A stretch of DNA of 56,391 nucleotides from Paenibacillus sp. 598K (GCF_003851045.1 NZ_BFBX01000005.1:66969-123359), one strand, 5' to 3'. Shown: positions 27,782 through 37,678, counted from the first letter of the stretch. Notes: generated by a model not told the origin, from the letters alone. Program-made: numbers and translations.

Positions 27782-29315
27782 CTTGCTGCTAGTCGACGAC
27801 GAGCCATGGATTCTGAAAGATATGGAGCAGATTATCGATTGGGAGGGGCAGGGCTTCCGACTGATCGCCAGCGTCTCTGGCGCAGAGGCGGCGGAGGCGA
27901 TCCTGCGGAGACAGCGTATCGATGTCGTGATCAGCGATATCCGCATGCCCGGCAAGAGCGGGCTCGATCTGCTCCGGTCGGCCCGACGGATCGCGCGGGA
28001 CACCCTGGTCGTCTTCATGAGCGCGTACAGCGACTTTGCCTATGCCAAGCAGGCGCTCGAGCAAGGCTGCTTCAGCTACCTGCTGAAGCCGGTCAGCGAG
28101 ACGGAGCTGCTGGATACGCTCGTCCGGTGCAAGGAGCGGCTGGGCGAGCGCGAGCGCGAGCTGATCGACCGCCGCGAGGCGGATCAGGCGATGCGGTTCC
28201 TCGAGGGCATCGGCAAGGATCAGTCGATCCGACGGCTGATGGACGGTCTGGCTCGTCAGGACACGGCGCTCGAGTCGTCGCAGCCCTACGCGCTATTCGC
28301 CTGTGTAAGAGCCGAGGCGGCGCTCGAGCCGGAGGGGCTGCTGCCGCTCGATGAGCTGCTCGCCGACTCTCGGCTGCCCTCCTATCGCAGCCGCGTCAGC
28401 GCCTCGCGCTGGTGTTACTTGATCGGTCTGTCGCAGACGCCGGATGGTCGATCGGTCGCCGGACTCTACCGCAGGCTGTGCCGCTTGATCAGGCAGCAGA
28501 GCTGGGACATCGGACTGAGCGCGGTCAGCCCAGTCGCCTCCCGCAGCGGCAAGAGCTACCACCAGGCGGCGATGCTCGCCGATACGTCGCAGCTGACCGG
28601 CCGCCATGGCGTGCATCGATACAAGCCTGGCATCAATCGGGCGGTGCCGGATCTGCGAGAGCGGATCATCAAGGCGGATCGGCCAGAGCAGCTGAAGGCG
28701 CTGCTGATCGAGATCAGGCGCGGTCTCGCTGGCGGCACGATTCATTACAGCGGTCTGGCAGAGCTGCATCATCTATTCATCGTGGCGGTCGATCGTCTGC
28801 TGCAGCCCGAGCTCGCAGGCGGCAGCGACAGCGCTGTCTCGCAGGAGTTGCTGATGCACTACGGCGATGCCGGAGAGCTGCTGGAGGACATGGCCTCGCA
28901 CCTGGAGACGAGGAGCCGTCGCAGAGACGAGGAGCCTGCCGCGCAGCTGATCGTCGAGGAGGTTGTGCGCGAGGTCGATCTGATGTTTGCCCACCGGATC
29001 TCGCTCAAGGAGCTGGCGCGCAAGCACTATATCAGCCCCAATTATCTCAGTCACCTGTTCAAGCAAGAGAAGGGGCAGAGCTTCATCCATTACTTGATCC
29101 ATCGTCGGCTGCAAGCGGCCAGGATGCTGCTCGAGCAAGAGATCTCGCTCTATGAGGTCGCGCGTATGGTCGGCTACGACGATTATGCGCACTTCAGCAA
29201 GCTGTTCAAAAAACACCTCGGCCACTCGCCGCTGGATTACAAAAACCATATCAAACGACAACAACAATTTGTACAGGACGACATGGCCCGGGACCCTCAG
29301 GACGAGCATAATTAA
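27774..29315 (+). CDS. YesN-type AraC-family response regulator
   Basis: This 513-residue regulator has a receiver domain (about 1-125) with VDDEPW, phospho-acceptor D55 in VVISDIRMPGKSG and the Lys of YLLKPVSE. A long middle region (about 130-390) and a C-terminal AraC double helix-turn-helix (about 400-500) follow, the latter with ISLKELARKHYISPNYLSHL and VGYDDYAHFSKLFKKHLGHS. It overlaps yesM by 8 bases, so it is the partner of that kinase. Promoter elements of one shared pattern lie before yesM, both downstream beta-helix genes and the SLH gene, so these are its likely targets. Element C lies inside its own 3' end. Confidence 0.92.
   Translation: MYNLLLVDDEPWILKDMEQIIDWEGQGFRLIASVSGAEAAEAILRRQRIDVVISDIRMPGKSGLDLLRSARRIARDTLVVFMSAYSDFAYAKQALEQGCFSYLLKPVSETELLDTLVRCKERLGERERELIDRREADQAMRFLEGIGKDQSIRRLMDGLARQDTALESSQPYALFACVRAEAALEPEGLLPLDELLADSRLPSYRSRVSASRWCYLIGLSQTPDGRSVAGLYRRLCRLIRQQSWDIGLSAVSPVASRSGKSYHQAAMLADTSQLTGRHGVHRYKPGINRAVPDLRERIIKADRPEQLKALLIEIRRGLAGGTIHYSGLAELHHLFIVAVDRLLQPELAGGSDSAVSQELLMHYGDAGELLEDMASHLETRSRRRDEEPAAQLIVEEVVREVDLMFAHRISLKELARKHYISPNYLSHLFKQEKGQSFIHYLIHRRLQAARMLLEQEISLYEVARMVGYDDYAHFSKLFKKHLGHSPLDYKNHIKRQQQFVQDDMARDPQDEHN
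29253..29312 (+). promoter_or_regulatory. YesN-type promoter element C (secreted beta-helix gene)
   Basis: AAACGACA (29253-29260), ACATGG (29281-29286) and CATAAT (29307-29312) have the same spacing as elements A and B. The box is preceded by CATATC, which matches CGTAAC of A and B at four of six positions. The whole element lies in the last codons of yesN, 64 bases or more before the next gene's ATG. Confidence 0.6.
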
Positions 29316-29321
29316 GCTGTC

Positions 29322-29335
29322 CTAAAGCGCTTACA
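29322..29335 (+). promoter_or_regulatory. Possible cre site just after element C
   Basis: CTAAAGCGCTTACA matches TGWAANCGNTNWCA at all but the first two positions. It lies right at or after the expected transcription start of the secreted beta-helix gene, where CcpA would block transcription. Confidence 0.5.
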
Positions 29336-29376
29336 ATGGCGACGGGACGCTACTAACCGTGATGGAGGGATTCACG

Positions 29377-32175
29377 ATGCAATACAGAGCATGGGCAGCG
29401 TTGCTGCTGACGATTACGATGATATGGGGGCTTGGCGCAGGGGAATGGGCATTGCCGCGAGCGTACGCGGCTGCGCCTACCGACTACTACGTCAGCTCGT
29501 CGACTGGCAATGACGCGAGCAGCGGCACCAGTCCATCTACGCCGTGGCAGACGCTCTCTGCGGTCTCCTCGCGCGTGTTCCAGCCGGGCGACCGGATCCT
29601 GCTGAAGAGCGGCGATACATGGCACGAAAGCGTCGCGCTGCACGGCTCGGGCACGGCGTCGCAGCCGATCACGCTGACGTCTTACGGGACGGGCAGCCGC
29701 CCGCTGCTCCGCTCTGCCGACGCGGCCGTCGTGCGGATCGACGGCGAGAGCGGCTGGACCATTGCCGGACTGGAGATCGAATGTACGACGACCCAGCCGC
29801 TCCTGGGCAGCGGCGGAGTTAATCGGGGCATCTTCGTCAATTATGAGGGCGAGGGCAACTGGTCCGATATCGTCATCGAGGACAATGTGGTGCGTGGAGG
29901 CGGCATCGACACCAACACCGAGGGCATCATGATCTCTGCCGCTTATCCGACAGGCAAGCATAGCGAGGTGGCGCGCCATATCCGCATACGCAACAACGAG
30001 CTGTATCAGCTCGGCTGGCGGGCGATCGGCACCGGCGGCTGGGATACGACGCTCTCCGACAATCTGAAGAGCTCGGCGCTCTTCCGCGATGTCAAGATTA
30101 CGGGCAATACCGCCTATCAGTTGGGCAATCAGGGAATCGTCATGGGCAATGCCAATCATAGCGCGCTCAAGTGGAACGTCGTCCATGACGGCGGCCAGTA
30201 TGCCGGGAGCGGCGTGACGTGGGGGCCGGGCGGGATCTGGCCGATCACAAGCTCGCACGTCGAGGTGATGTTCAACGAGGTGTACAACATGTCTGACAGC
30301 AATACCGGCCATGACGGCTCGGGACTGAACATCGACTGGTCCAACGAATACATCGTCATGCGCTACAACTACGCTCACGACAACATCGGCAACGGCATCA
30401 CGACGATGGCGCATACGAACTCCGTCATCTCTGACAACAAGGTGCAGGGCAATCGCGGCTTGAGCTCGATCGGACGCGGACAGATCGCCGTCAGCGACTT
30501 CACTGTCGATACGGCTCGCTTCTCCGGCGTCAAAAACCTGGTCATGGAGCGCAACCTGATCCTCGTCAACCGCCCGAATACAAGCGCGTTCAACAGCCAT
30601 GAATCGTCGCCGGGCGATGGCTGGAGCGGCAATTGGCTCAGCGGCAACAACATCGTGCTGACGCCTGGCGTCAGCGGCACCAGCGTCTATCTGCTGGAAG
30701 CAGGGACAGCGATGGAGATGATCAACGGCAACCGCATCTATAGCGGCTCGGGCACGGACTTCGCTGCGAACCGGAATGGCAGCGCATACGGCTCGCTCGG
30801 CAGCTGGCAAGCGGCGACGGGCTTCGATGGGGCGACGGTGCTGGCGACGATCGATACGACGGCCCCGACCGCGCCGAGCTCTGGCAGCGCGGCTTGGAAC
30901 GCAGGGCTGGGCGGCGTCTCGCTCTCCTGGACGGCAGCAGCCGACAGCGGCTCCGGGATTAGCCATTACAATGTCTACCGCTCCACGACTCCCGCCTTCA
31001 CCCCTTCCTACCGTACGCTGGTCGGCGAGACTGACGGCGTGACGTTCGTCGATCAACAGGAGCTGGAGTCTGGCGTGACGTACTATTACCAGGTAGAGGC
31101 GGAGGATCGCAACGGCAACGTCAGCGTCGCCGTATCCGGCGGCAGCGCGACGACCGGAGCGATCTCCGCAGCGCCGCTGCGCTACCAGGCGTCCGAGGGC
31201 TTCGGCCTGATCGCGCAAGGACCGATCTGGCAGTACGAGCTGTGGAACGGCAGCGGCTATGCGCCGATCGGCAGCGTGTACGCGCCATGGAGCATGTGGC
31301 GCGATGGCGGTACGTATCTCGGCGTCGGCCGCAATATGCAAGCGCCGGACAGCCGCGATGCTGTGCGGACCTGGACCGCCCCTGCGGACGGCCGGGTGAC
31401 GCTCGGCGCCAACGGCCAGATCCAGATGGTGGGCGACGGTCCCGGCGCGGATGGCGTACTCGCGCGGATCATGCTTAACGATACGCAGGTATGGCCTGCA
31501 TCGGGCGGACAGTTGGTCGTCTACGGCACGCCTGTCGCTTCGCCAGCGCTGACGCTTGATGTCCTCGCAGGGGACAAGCTGCGGTTCATCGTCAATCAGC
31601 GCGGCAACGGCATGTACGATACCGTCTATTGGGACCCCTCCGTGACGTACACGGAGCGTTACCTGATGAGGGAGACGTTCGAGCGAGGCGCGGCCAGGTG
31701 GACGGCGCACTCCGGCTCCTGGGCTCCGGCGACCGAGGTAACCGGAGCGGTGTATCGCCAATCCGGGGCTCCGGCAGGCTGGACGACGACGGGCTCGGGC
31801 TGGTGGAGCAATTACCGGCTGGCAGCGGATGTGAAGCTGATCGCCACGGACAGCGCAGGCGGCTTCGCCAACCTGAACGTACGGGTGCAGGATGAGGCCA
31901 ACAAATACCTCGTCTATCTAAGCGATGTGCATGGCATCGCCATCAAAAAGGTCGTCGGCGGCGTGCAGACGGAGCTGGCCTCCAAGCCGTATGCCATCTC
32001 GACCGGTACGGCCTATCGGGTCGAGGTGCGCGTCCGAGGCAGCGCCATCGAGCTGTATATCGACGGGGCGCTGCAGCTGAGCGCGGAGGACAGCACCTAC
32101 CGCAAGGGCCGGATTGCCCTCGAGACGTACCGCTCTGACGCCCAGTTCGATAATATCGTGGTCGAGGCGCTTTAG
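29377..32175 (+). CDS. Secreted right-handed beta-helix protein with Fn3 and C-terminal lectin-like domain
   Basis: The 932-residue protein has a signal peptide (about 1-32, cut near RAYAA). A DUF1565-like start (DYYVSSSTGNDASSG, STPWQTL) leads into a parallel beta-helix of polysaccharide-lyase-like type (about 35-480, with repeated N-x-I/V-x-x-N patterns). A fibronectin type III domain follows (about 490-590; YNVYRSTTPAF), then a beta-rich region and a C-terminal concanavalin-like domain (about 760-930; ending FDNIVVEAL). ATG 29377 follows GGAGGGA. No surface anchor is seen, so it is released. It is a paralogue of the SLH-anchored protein downstream. It likely binds or cleaves a plant or microbial polysaccharide; no catalytic residues can be named with certainty. 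Confidence 0.82.
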   Translation: MQYRAWAALLLTITMIWGLGAGEWALPRAYAAAPTDYYVSSSTGNDASSGTSPSTPWQTLSAVSSRVFQPGDRILLKSGDTWHESVALHGSGTASQPITLTSYGTGSRPLLRSADAAVVRIDGESGWTIAGLEIECTTTQPLLGSGGVNRGIFVNYEGEGNWSDIVIEDNVVRGGGIDTNTEGIMISAAYPTGKHSEVARHIRIRNNELYQLGWRAIGTGGWDTTLSDNLKSSALFRDVKITGNTAYQLGNQGIVMGNANHSALKWNVVHDGGQYAGSGVTWGPGGIWPITSSHVEVMFNEVYNMSDSNTGHDGSGLNIDWSNEYIVMRYNYAHDNIGNGITTMAHTNSVISDNKVQGNRGLSSIGRGQIAVSDFTVDTARFSGVKNLVMERNLILVNRPNTSAFNSHESSPGDGWSGNWLSGNNIVLTPGVSGTSVYLLEAGTAMEMINGNRIYSGSGTDFAANRNGSAYGSLGSWQAATGFDGATVLATIDTTAPTAPSSGSAAWNAGLGGVSLSWTAAADSGSGISHYNVYRSTTPAFTPSYRTLVGETDGVTFVDQQELESGVTYYYQVEAEDRNGNVSVAVSGGSATTGAISAAPLRYQASEGFGLIAQGPIWQYELWNGSGYAPIGSVYAPWSMWRDGGTYLGVGRNMQAPDSRDAVRTWTAPADGRVTLGANGQIQMVGDGPGADGVLARIMLNDTQVWPASGGQLVVYGTPVASPALTLDVLAGDKLRFIVNQRGNGMYDTVYWDPSVTYTERYLMRETFERGAARWTAHSGSWAPATEVTGAVYRQSGAPAGWTTTGSGWWSNYRLAADVKLIATDSAGGFANLNVRVQDEANKYLVYLSDVHGIAIKKVVGGVQTELASKPYAISTGTAYRVEVRVRGSAIELYIDGALQLSAEDSTYRKGRIALETYRSDAQFDNIVVEAL

Positions 32176-32232
32176 CGAAGCCAGACCCGACGCGAAGCTA
32201 GACCCAACATAGACTAGACCCTCATACGAAGC

Positions 32233-32272
32233 AAAGCCCTTTTCGTCGCGCAATCGATGAAGAGGGCTTTTT
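32233..32272 (+). terminator. Terminator after the secreted beta-helix gene
   Basis: AAAGCCCTTTTCGTC pairs with GATGAAGAGGGCTTT around a short loop with a T tract at the end. It lies upstream of element B. Confidence 0.75.
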
Positions 32273-32304
32273 ATGATGCGCTCATCGTCTCGCAGCTGGA
32301 AGCC

Positions 32305-32370
32305 CGTAACAAAAGACAACCAAACTCCCGTACTGAGCACATGGGACGTCCCGAGCGGCTATGGCACAAT
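32305..32370 (+). promoter_or_regulatory. YesN-type promoter element B (cytosolic beta-helix/ABC operon)
   Basis: CGTAACAAAAGACA (32305-32318) is identical to element A over 14 bases. ACATGG (32339-32344) and the -10 CACAAT (32365-32370) follow at exactly the same distances. The first gene starts 51 bases after the -10. Confidence 0.7.
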
Positions 32371-32421
32371 GAAATCAAACGAAAGGGACGCGAGGCAACA
32401 AGGCGTCGGCAGGAGGGTTTC

Positions 32422-34206
32422 ATGGACATCACCATACAAAAACCGGTGCAGCGCACAGGACAGACGCTCCAGGCTGAGGCGTACGGCATGCACCCGGGTC
32501 AGGATTGCAACGGCGCTGCGCTGCAGCAGGCAATCGAGGCGTGCAAGCAGTTGGGGGCGGATGCGCTCTATATCTCGCCAGGCGTATATCGCTTTGGGGC
32601 GGGACACCACCCGGTATTGGAGGGTCTAAAGGACTTTACGCTCGAGGGGGGTGGAGCCGAGTTTGTGTACCGAACGCCAGAGGCCTTCATCGCGATTCGC
32701 CACTGCGAGCGGATCGAGGTGAGGGGGCTGACGGTCGATTGGGACTGGACGCATCGGCCGCTCGCCAGCATCGGCGTCGTGGCACAGGTCGATCCGGCAG
32801 GCGCATGGTTCGAGATGCGCTTCCCGGAGCACAACACTTTGCCGGAAGGGCTGGAACTGCGAGGCTTCAATCCGATGAACGCGCGGACGATGACGCCTGG
32901 CTGCCCGCTCGGACATGAGTTCGGCGGGAAGGGGCTGGGCCAACCGACGATCCTGGCGGATCAGACGGTTCGCATCCCCTTGCCGGATGAGGGCGGCTTT
33001 GGCTTCCTGGCCCCCGGCCAGGTCTACATCGTCCGACATTATGTGTACGACGCGCCAGCCTTCGAGCTGCATGCCAATGCGCATCTGACACTGGAGGACG
33101 TGACGGTATACAGCGCGCCCGGGCATGCCTTCGTCTCGACCGGCGCGCAGCATCATTGGCAGCTCCAGCGTTGCCGACTGCTCAAGCGGCCGGGCACGAC
33201 GCGCTGCATCTCGGCGACGGCGGATGGATGTCATATCAGCAACTCGCTGGGCAGCTTCCGGATGGAGCATTGCCAGTTCGGCGGCAATGGCGACGACGGG
33301 CTCAACGTCCACGACAATTCGGTCCAGGGATTCCGAAGGCTCGGGGCAAGCGAGCTGCGGCTAGCAACGGTATTCTCTTGGCGCAATCCGTTCGACGCGG
33401 GCGATCCGATCGAATTCCGCTATCCGGACCTGTCGCCTACAGGCTGTACGGCCACGGTCGCCCAAGCGGTCTGGGACGAGAGCGGCTGCACGCTGCGCTT
33501 CGACCGCGAGCTGCCGGAGGAGCTGCCGGCGGATGCGATCCTGTTCAATCGCCGCTACGATTCGGGCCGCTATATCGTCCGTCACAATCTGTTCCACGAC
33601 AATCGCGCGCGCGGCGTGCTGCTCCATGCCTCGCACGGCCTGGTCGAGCATAATCGCTTCCATCGGACGCAGGGGCCGGCTATCCAGATCGAGTGCGGCG
33701 CAGAGTCGCGCTGGGCGGAGGGCTACGGGGTGGAGGGACTGACGATCCGGTACAATCGGATCGAGAGCTGCGATGTCAACCACTGGTATATGGCGGTTAT
33801 CTACATGGGCGTCTATCTGCCGCAGGGGCGCACCGCCTATCCGATCTTCCGCGATATCGCGATCGAGGACAATACGATCGTCGACTGCCCGCAGCAAGCG
33901 ATCTTCCTCTCCTCTTGCGAGCGGGTGAGGATATCCGGCAATGTCTTCCTTAACCCGAACGCCGGTCCGCCGAAGCGCGACGAGGAGGGGGACGAGAACA
34001 GCGTCAAGCATCGAGAGCTGTACAAGGGAACGCTGATGGCCAGCCACTGCCGGGACGTCGATATCGCGGACAATACGGCGCTCTCCCTGCTGCCGCCAAG
34101 CGATGAGGGGATCTGGCTGGACGCCGATACCGTAAGCAATGTCCGAATATACGGCAATCATGGACTGCAGGAGAGGGGCGGACGAGATGCAAGCCAACAC
34201 GGGTAA
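32422..34206 (+). CDS. Cytosolic right-handed beta-helix protein, probable glycoside hydrolase
   Basis: The 594-residue protein has no signal peptide and starts at ATG 32422 behind AGGAGGG. It is a parallel beta-helix protein: CNGAALQQAIEACKQLGADA at the start, then repeated strands with L-H-A-S-H-G and IEDNTI patterns. A GNGDDGLNVHDN segment (about residue 290-300) carries paired acidic residues like those in the active site of some beta-helix hydrolases, including GH110 alpha-1,3-galactosidases. Family assignment to GH110 is a guess. It heads the ABC importer 2 operon and overlaps the permease gene by 20 bases, so it probably acts on the imported oligosaccharide inside the cell. Confidence 0.75.
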   Translation: MDITIQKPVQRTGQTLQAEAYGMHPGQDCNGAALQQAIEACKQLGADALYISPGVYRFGAGHHPVLEGLKDFTLEGGGAEFVYRTPEAFIAIRHCERIEVRGLTVDWDWTHRPLASIGVVAQVDPAGAWFEMRFPEHNTLPEGLELRGFNPMNARTMTPGCPLGHEFGGKGLGQPTILADQTVRIPLPDEGGFGFLAPGQVYIVRHYVYDAPAFELHANAHLTLEDVTVYSAPGHAFVSTGAQHHWQLQRCRLLKRPGTTRCISATADGCHISNSLGSFRMEHCQFGGNGDDGLNVHDNSVQGFRRLGASELRLATVFSWRNPFDAGDPIEFRYPDLSPTGCTATVAQAVWDESGCTLRFDRELPEELPADAILFNRRYDSGRYIVRHNLFHDNRARGVLLHASHGLVEHNRFHRTQGPAIQIECGAESRWAEGYGVEGLTIRYNRIESCDVNHWYMAVIYMGVYLPQGRTAYPIFRDIAIEDNTIVDCPQQAIFLSSCERVRISGNVFLNPNAGPPKRDEEGDENSVKHRELYKGTLMASHCRDVDIADNTALSLLPPSDEGIWLDADTVSNVRIYGNHGLQERGGRDASQHG

Positions 34207-35122
34207 CCGCGCCGGAGCCGGCAGCGATGTATGGCGGCGAATGGTCAAGTACAAGATGCTCTATATCATGCTGCTGCCGACCATCGTCTTTCTGTTTATC
34301 TTTCATTACATTCCGATTTACGGCGCTTCGATCGCTTTCAAGGAGTTCTGGGTGACCAAGGGTATCCTTGGCAGCCCGTGGGTCGGCTTTGATCATTTCG
34401 AGCGATTGTTCGCGACGGAGAAGTTCTGGCAAGTATTCCGCAATACGATCGAAATTAACTTGTTGCGGCTCGTCTTCGGATTCCCGGCGCCGATCGTGCT
34501 GGCCATCTTGCTCAATGAAGTGCGCCATCGCCTGTTCAAGCGTTCGATCCAGACGATCGTCTACCTGCCTCACTTTATCTCCTGGGTGACGATCGCCGGC
34601 ATCATGTTCAGCTTGCTCTCCAATGAAGGGCTGGTCAACAAGCTGATCGTGACGTTCGGCGGCGACCCGGTGAACTTCCTGACGAGCAACAGCATGTTCC
34701 GGCCACTGCTCGTCGTCTCCGGCATCTGGAAGGAGGTCGGCTGGGGGACGATCATCTATCTCGCGGCGCTCTCTGGCATCAACCCGGATCTGTACGAGGC
34801 GGCGACGGTCGACGGGGCCAATCGTTTCAAGCAAGTGCTGCACATCACGCTGCCGAGTCTGCTGCCGATCATCTCGATCCTGCTCATCCTCAACTTCGGC
34901 AGTATGATGAACGGCGGCTTCGATCAGGTGTTTAACCTGTACAACACGATGGTGTACGAGAGCGGCGACGTCATCGACACCTATGTCTATCGGATCGGTC
35001 TGACGCAAGGCGAATACAGTATGGCGACAGCGATTGGCCTGTTCCTGAACCTGATCAATTTCGTGCTGCTGGTCCTCGTCAATGGCGCTGCCAAGCGCAT
35101 TGGCGGACAAGGCATTTATTAG
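34187..35122 (+). CDS. LplB-type sugar ABC transporter permease (importer 2)
   Basis: This 311-residue protein has about six membrane segments and the EAA loop YEAATVDGANRFKQVLHI. The N-terminal KYKMLYIMLLPTIVFLFIF segment is the usual first helix of LplB-type permeases. ATG 34187 lies behind GGAGAGGGG and overlaps the beta-helix gene by 20 bases, so translation is coupled. A longer frame to 34139 lacks a site. It is the first permease of importer 2, paired with the YtcP-type gene 21 bases downstream. It shares a general similarity with the importer 1 permease but is a different sequence. Confidence 0.9.
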   Translation: MQANTGNRAGAGSDVWRRMVKYKMLYIMLLPTIVFLFIFHYIPIYGASIAFKEFWVTKGILGSPWVGFDHFERLFATEKFWQVFRNTIEINLLRLVFGFPAPIVLAILLNEVRHRLFKRSIQTIVYLPHFISWVTIAGIMFSLLSNEGLVNKLIVTFGGDPVNFLTSNSMFRPLLVVSGIWKEVGWGTIIYLAALSGINPDLYEAATVDGANRFKQVLHITLPSLLPIISILLILNFGSMMNGGFDQVFNLYNTMVYESGDVIDTYVYRIGLTQGEYSMATAIGLFLNLINFVLLVLVNGAAKRIGGQGIY

Positions 35123-35143
35123 GAGAGAGGAGAGAAGCAGGCT

Positions 35144-36022
35144 ATGGTCAGATCCAAAAGTATATCGGGCATGCTGTTTGATGCCGCCAATGGGTTGTTT
35201 TTGCTGGGACTGGCGCTCGCCACGCTATATCCCTTCTGGCATGTGCTGGTCGGCTCGCTCATGCCTTACGAGGAATCGATTCGTTCCGTTATTCATCTGT
35301 TCCCGAAGCAGCCAACCTTCGAGGCGTATCGCTACGTATTTTCCAAGGACACGCTCGTCGGCGCGTTGCTGATCTCGGTCCTCGTCACAGTAGCGGGCAT
35401 GCTGTATCAGCTGTTCATTACGGCGATTACCGCATACCCGCTGATCAAGCAGGACTTGCCGGGGCGCACATGGATCTTCATCTATATTATTTTTACGATG
35501 TTTTTTGGCGGCGGCCTGATCCCTTACTATCTGCTCATCAAGAGCCTGGGCATGGTCAACAGCCTGGCGGTCATGATCGTCCCGGCGGCGATCAGCACGT
35601 ACAACATGATCGTGCTCAAGACCTTCTTCCAGAACATCCCGCTGGAGCTGGAGGAGTCGGCGAAGATCGACGGAGCCGGGTATATGACGATCTTCTTCCG
35701 CATCATCCTGCCCTTGTCCGTGCCTGCGCTGGCGACGATCGGCCTGTTCATCGCGGTAGGGCAGTGGAACAACTGGTATACGCCGATGCTGTTCCTCAAT
35801 GACAAGGAGCTATGGCCGCTGGCGATGGTGCTGCGCGATATCCTGATCAACAACAATATGGAGCTGACCCGGGGCGGCAGCTTTGTAAGCGAGGAGTTCA
35901 TGCTCGGGGACACGATCAAAAACGCCGTCGTCGTCGTCTCGGTCGTACCGATCATCCTCGTCTATCCGTTCATCCAAAAGCACTTCGTGAAAGGGGTGAT
36001 GATCGGCTCGATCAAAAGCTAG
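35144..36022 (+). CDS. YtcP-type sugar ABC transporter permease (importer 2)
   Basis: The 292-residue permease has about six membrane segments, the EAA loop ELEESAKIDGAGYMTIFFRI near residue 165, and the closing PFIQKHFVKGVMIGSIKS that marks the YtcP type. The ATG follows GGAGAGAGGAGAG. It is the second permease of importer 2, followed after 66 bases by the lipoprotein gene. No gene for an ATP-binding subunit is found in the operon. Confidence 0.92.
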   Translation: MVRSKSISGMLFDAANGLFLLGLALATLYPFWHVLVGSLMPYEESIRSVIHLFPKQPTFEAYRYVFSKDTLVGALLISVLVTVAGMLYQLFITAITAYPLIKQDLPGRTWIFIYIIFTMFFGGGLIPYYLLIKSLGMVNSLAVMIVPAAISTYNMIVLKTFFQNIPLELEESAKIDGAGYMTIFFRIILPLSVPALATIGLFIAVGQWNNWYTPMLFLNDKELWPLAMVLRDILINNNMELTRGGSFVSEEFMLGDTIKNAVVVVSVVPIILVYPFIQKHFVKGVMIGSIKS

Positions 36023-36088
36023 TCGACGGATGGTTGTACAGCAGTACGGGGGCTTGTTAAACTGATGCATACAAGGAGAGGAAAAAGC

Positions 36089-37678
36089 ATGTCTAACACA
36101 GGAAATAAGAAATGGATGATGACGCTGTTGACGGTATTCGCATCCGTCAGCGTGCTGTCCGCCTGCGGTAACGCGAATGAAAATGCGAAGCCGGCCGGAG
36201 AGCCTACCCAAACAGAGAGCGGAGAGCAGCAGGCTGCGCCGGTCGAGCTGTCGGTATTCAGCTGGATGTTCGAGGGAGCGAATGCTCCTGAATCGGTCAT
36301 CTACCAGAAGCTGCAAGAGAAGCTGAACATTAAGCTGAAGCCGCTGACGGCGTCTTGGAATGACTGGGAGGAAAAGCTGAACGTCATGATCGCCTCTGGC
36401 GAGATGCCTGACGTGTTCATCTCCTACGGCATCGACCGGCCGGTCCAATATCGCCAGTGGATCAAGGAAGGCATGCTGCTGCCGCTCTCCGACTATACCG
36501 ACCAATATCCGAACATCGCCCAGTCGTTAGCCAACTTCGAAGCGCTGGCAAAGGCGACGGACGGCATCCACTATTCGTTGCCGATCTATAATGAAGCTGG
36601 CAGCGACAAAACGGCGGTCAGCGGGCACAACATCCTGATCCGCAAGGACTGGCTGGACACCTTGGGTCTGGAGGTTCCGAAGACGATCGAGGAGTTCAAG
36701 ACGGTCGCGGAAGCGTTCGCCAATGACGACCCTGACCAAAATGGCAAGAAGGACACTTACGGCTATACGTCCAGCTCTGGCGGCGTCTGGTGGCAATACC
36801 CGATCTTCAACGCCTTCGATACGAGCACGGATCGCTGGGAGAAAAAGGACGGCAAATGGATGCCTGAGGTTATCTCGGACGAGACAAAGCAGGCGGTCCA
36901 GTTCCTGAACGACATGTACGCCAACAAGACGATGGACCCTGAATTCATGCTGAACACCGATGACAAGAAAATCGAGAAGTTCGTCACCGGCAAGGTCGGC
37001 ATGATCGTGCATAACGCCAATGTGACGTTATATAACGACCTCTACAGCAAGATGGAGCAGGCTTACCCGGATAAGGATCCGAAGTCGATCTTTACATGGG
37101 TCGGTACGCTCGAGGGAACGACAGGCAAGCAGCGGATGGACGGCTTCAACAACTTCTGGTGCGTCACCTCAATCAAGAGCGACCTGCCGGAGGAGAAGCG
37201 CCAAAAGGCGCTGGAGCTGCTCGATTACCTGCTCTCGGACGAGGGCCAGGATCTGCTGCTGAACGGCGTCGAAGGCGTTCATTACGAGAAGGATGGCGAT
37301 ACACTGAAGCCAATCATGTCCGATGAGGAGCGCGCCAAGGACAAAGCCTTTATGCTGAAGGGGCTCGTCTCCTGGAACACCGACTTCCTGCCGGACACGA
37401 CGCCGAACAAAGAGGATATCGTCGCGCTGACCAAGTCGACCGGCGATTATGCGGTGCCGAACCCGCTCGCCTATCTGAATATTAGCCCGGAGGCGCTTGA
37501 TCCGGCGATCCCCAATCAACTGACGGATCTGGTCAATCAGGAGATCGTCAACATGATCGTGAACTCGGGAGATATCTCCGCCAGTTTTGAGAAGTTTAAG
37601 TCGGATTGGCTGGCCAAGGGCGGCGAGCAATATATCGAAGAGACGAACAAGCAAGCGGAAGCGGAAGGCCGACAATAG
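36089..37678 (+). CDS. Extracellular solute-binding lipoprotein of ABC importer 2
   Basis: The 529-residue lipoprotein has signal peptide MSNTGNKKWMMTLLTVFASV, lipobox SVLSACG, and a two-lobed oligosaccharide-binding fold (SGEMPDVFISYGIDRPVQY, then ILIRKDWLDTLGLEVPKT). The motif FANDDPDQNGKKDTYGYT is the calcium-like loop typical of the LipO class. ATG 36089 is chosen because AAGGAGAGG lies at 36073-36081; the longer frame to 36065 has no such site. It ends 18 bases before a strong hairpin, so it is the last gene of the importer before partial termination. Confidence 0.92.
   Translation: MSNTGNKKWMMTLLTVFASVSVLSACGNANENAKPAGEPTQTESGEQQAAPVELSVFSWMFEGANAPESVIYQKLQEKLNIKLKPLTASWNDWEEKLNVMIASGEMPDVFISYGIDRPVQYRQWIKEGMLLPLSDYTDQYPNIAQSLANFEALAKATDGIHYSLPIYNEAGSDKTAVSGHNILIRKDWLDTLGLEVPKTIEEFKTVAEAFANDDPDQNGKKDTYGYTSSSGGVWWQYPIFNAFDTSTDRWEKKDGKWMPEVISDETKQAVQFLNDMYANKTMDPEFMLNTDDKKIEKFVTGKVGMIVHNANVTLYNDLYSKMEQAYPDKDPKSIFTWVGTLEGTTGKQRMDGFNNFWCVTSIKSDLPEEKRQKALELLDYLLSDEGQDLLLNGVEGVHYEKDGDTLKPIMSDEERAKDKAFMLKGLVSWNTDFLPDTTPNKEDIVALTKSTGDYAVPNPLAYLNISPEALDPAIPNQLTDLVNQEIVNMIVNSGDISASFEKFKSDWLAKGGEQYIEETNKQAEAEGRQ

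Noticed and set aside
29353..31761. An 802-residue minus-strand open frame opposite the secreted beta-helix gene
   Set aside because: Its composition is antisense-like (His, Arg, Ala, Asp rich), with no start site or homology pattern.
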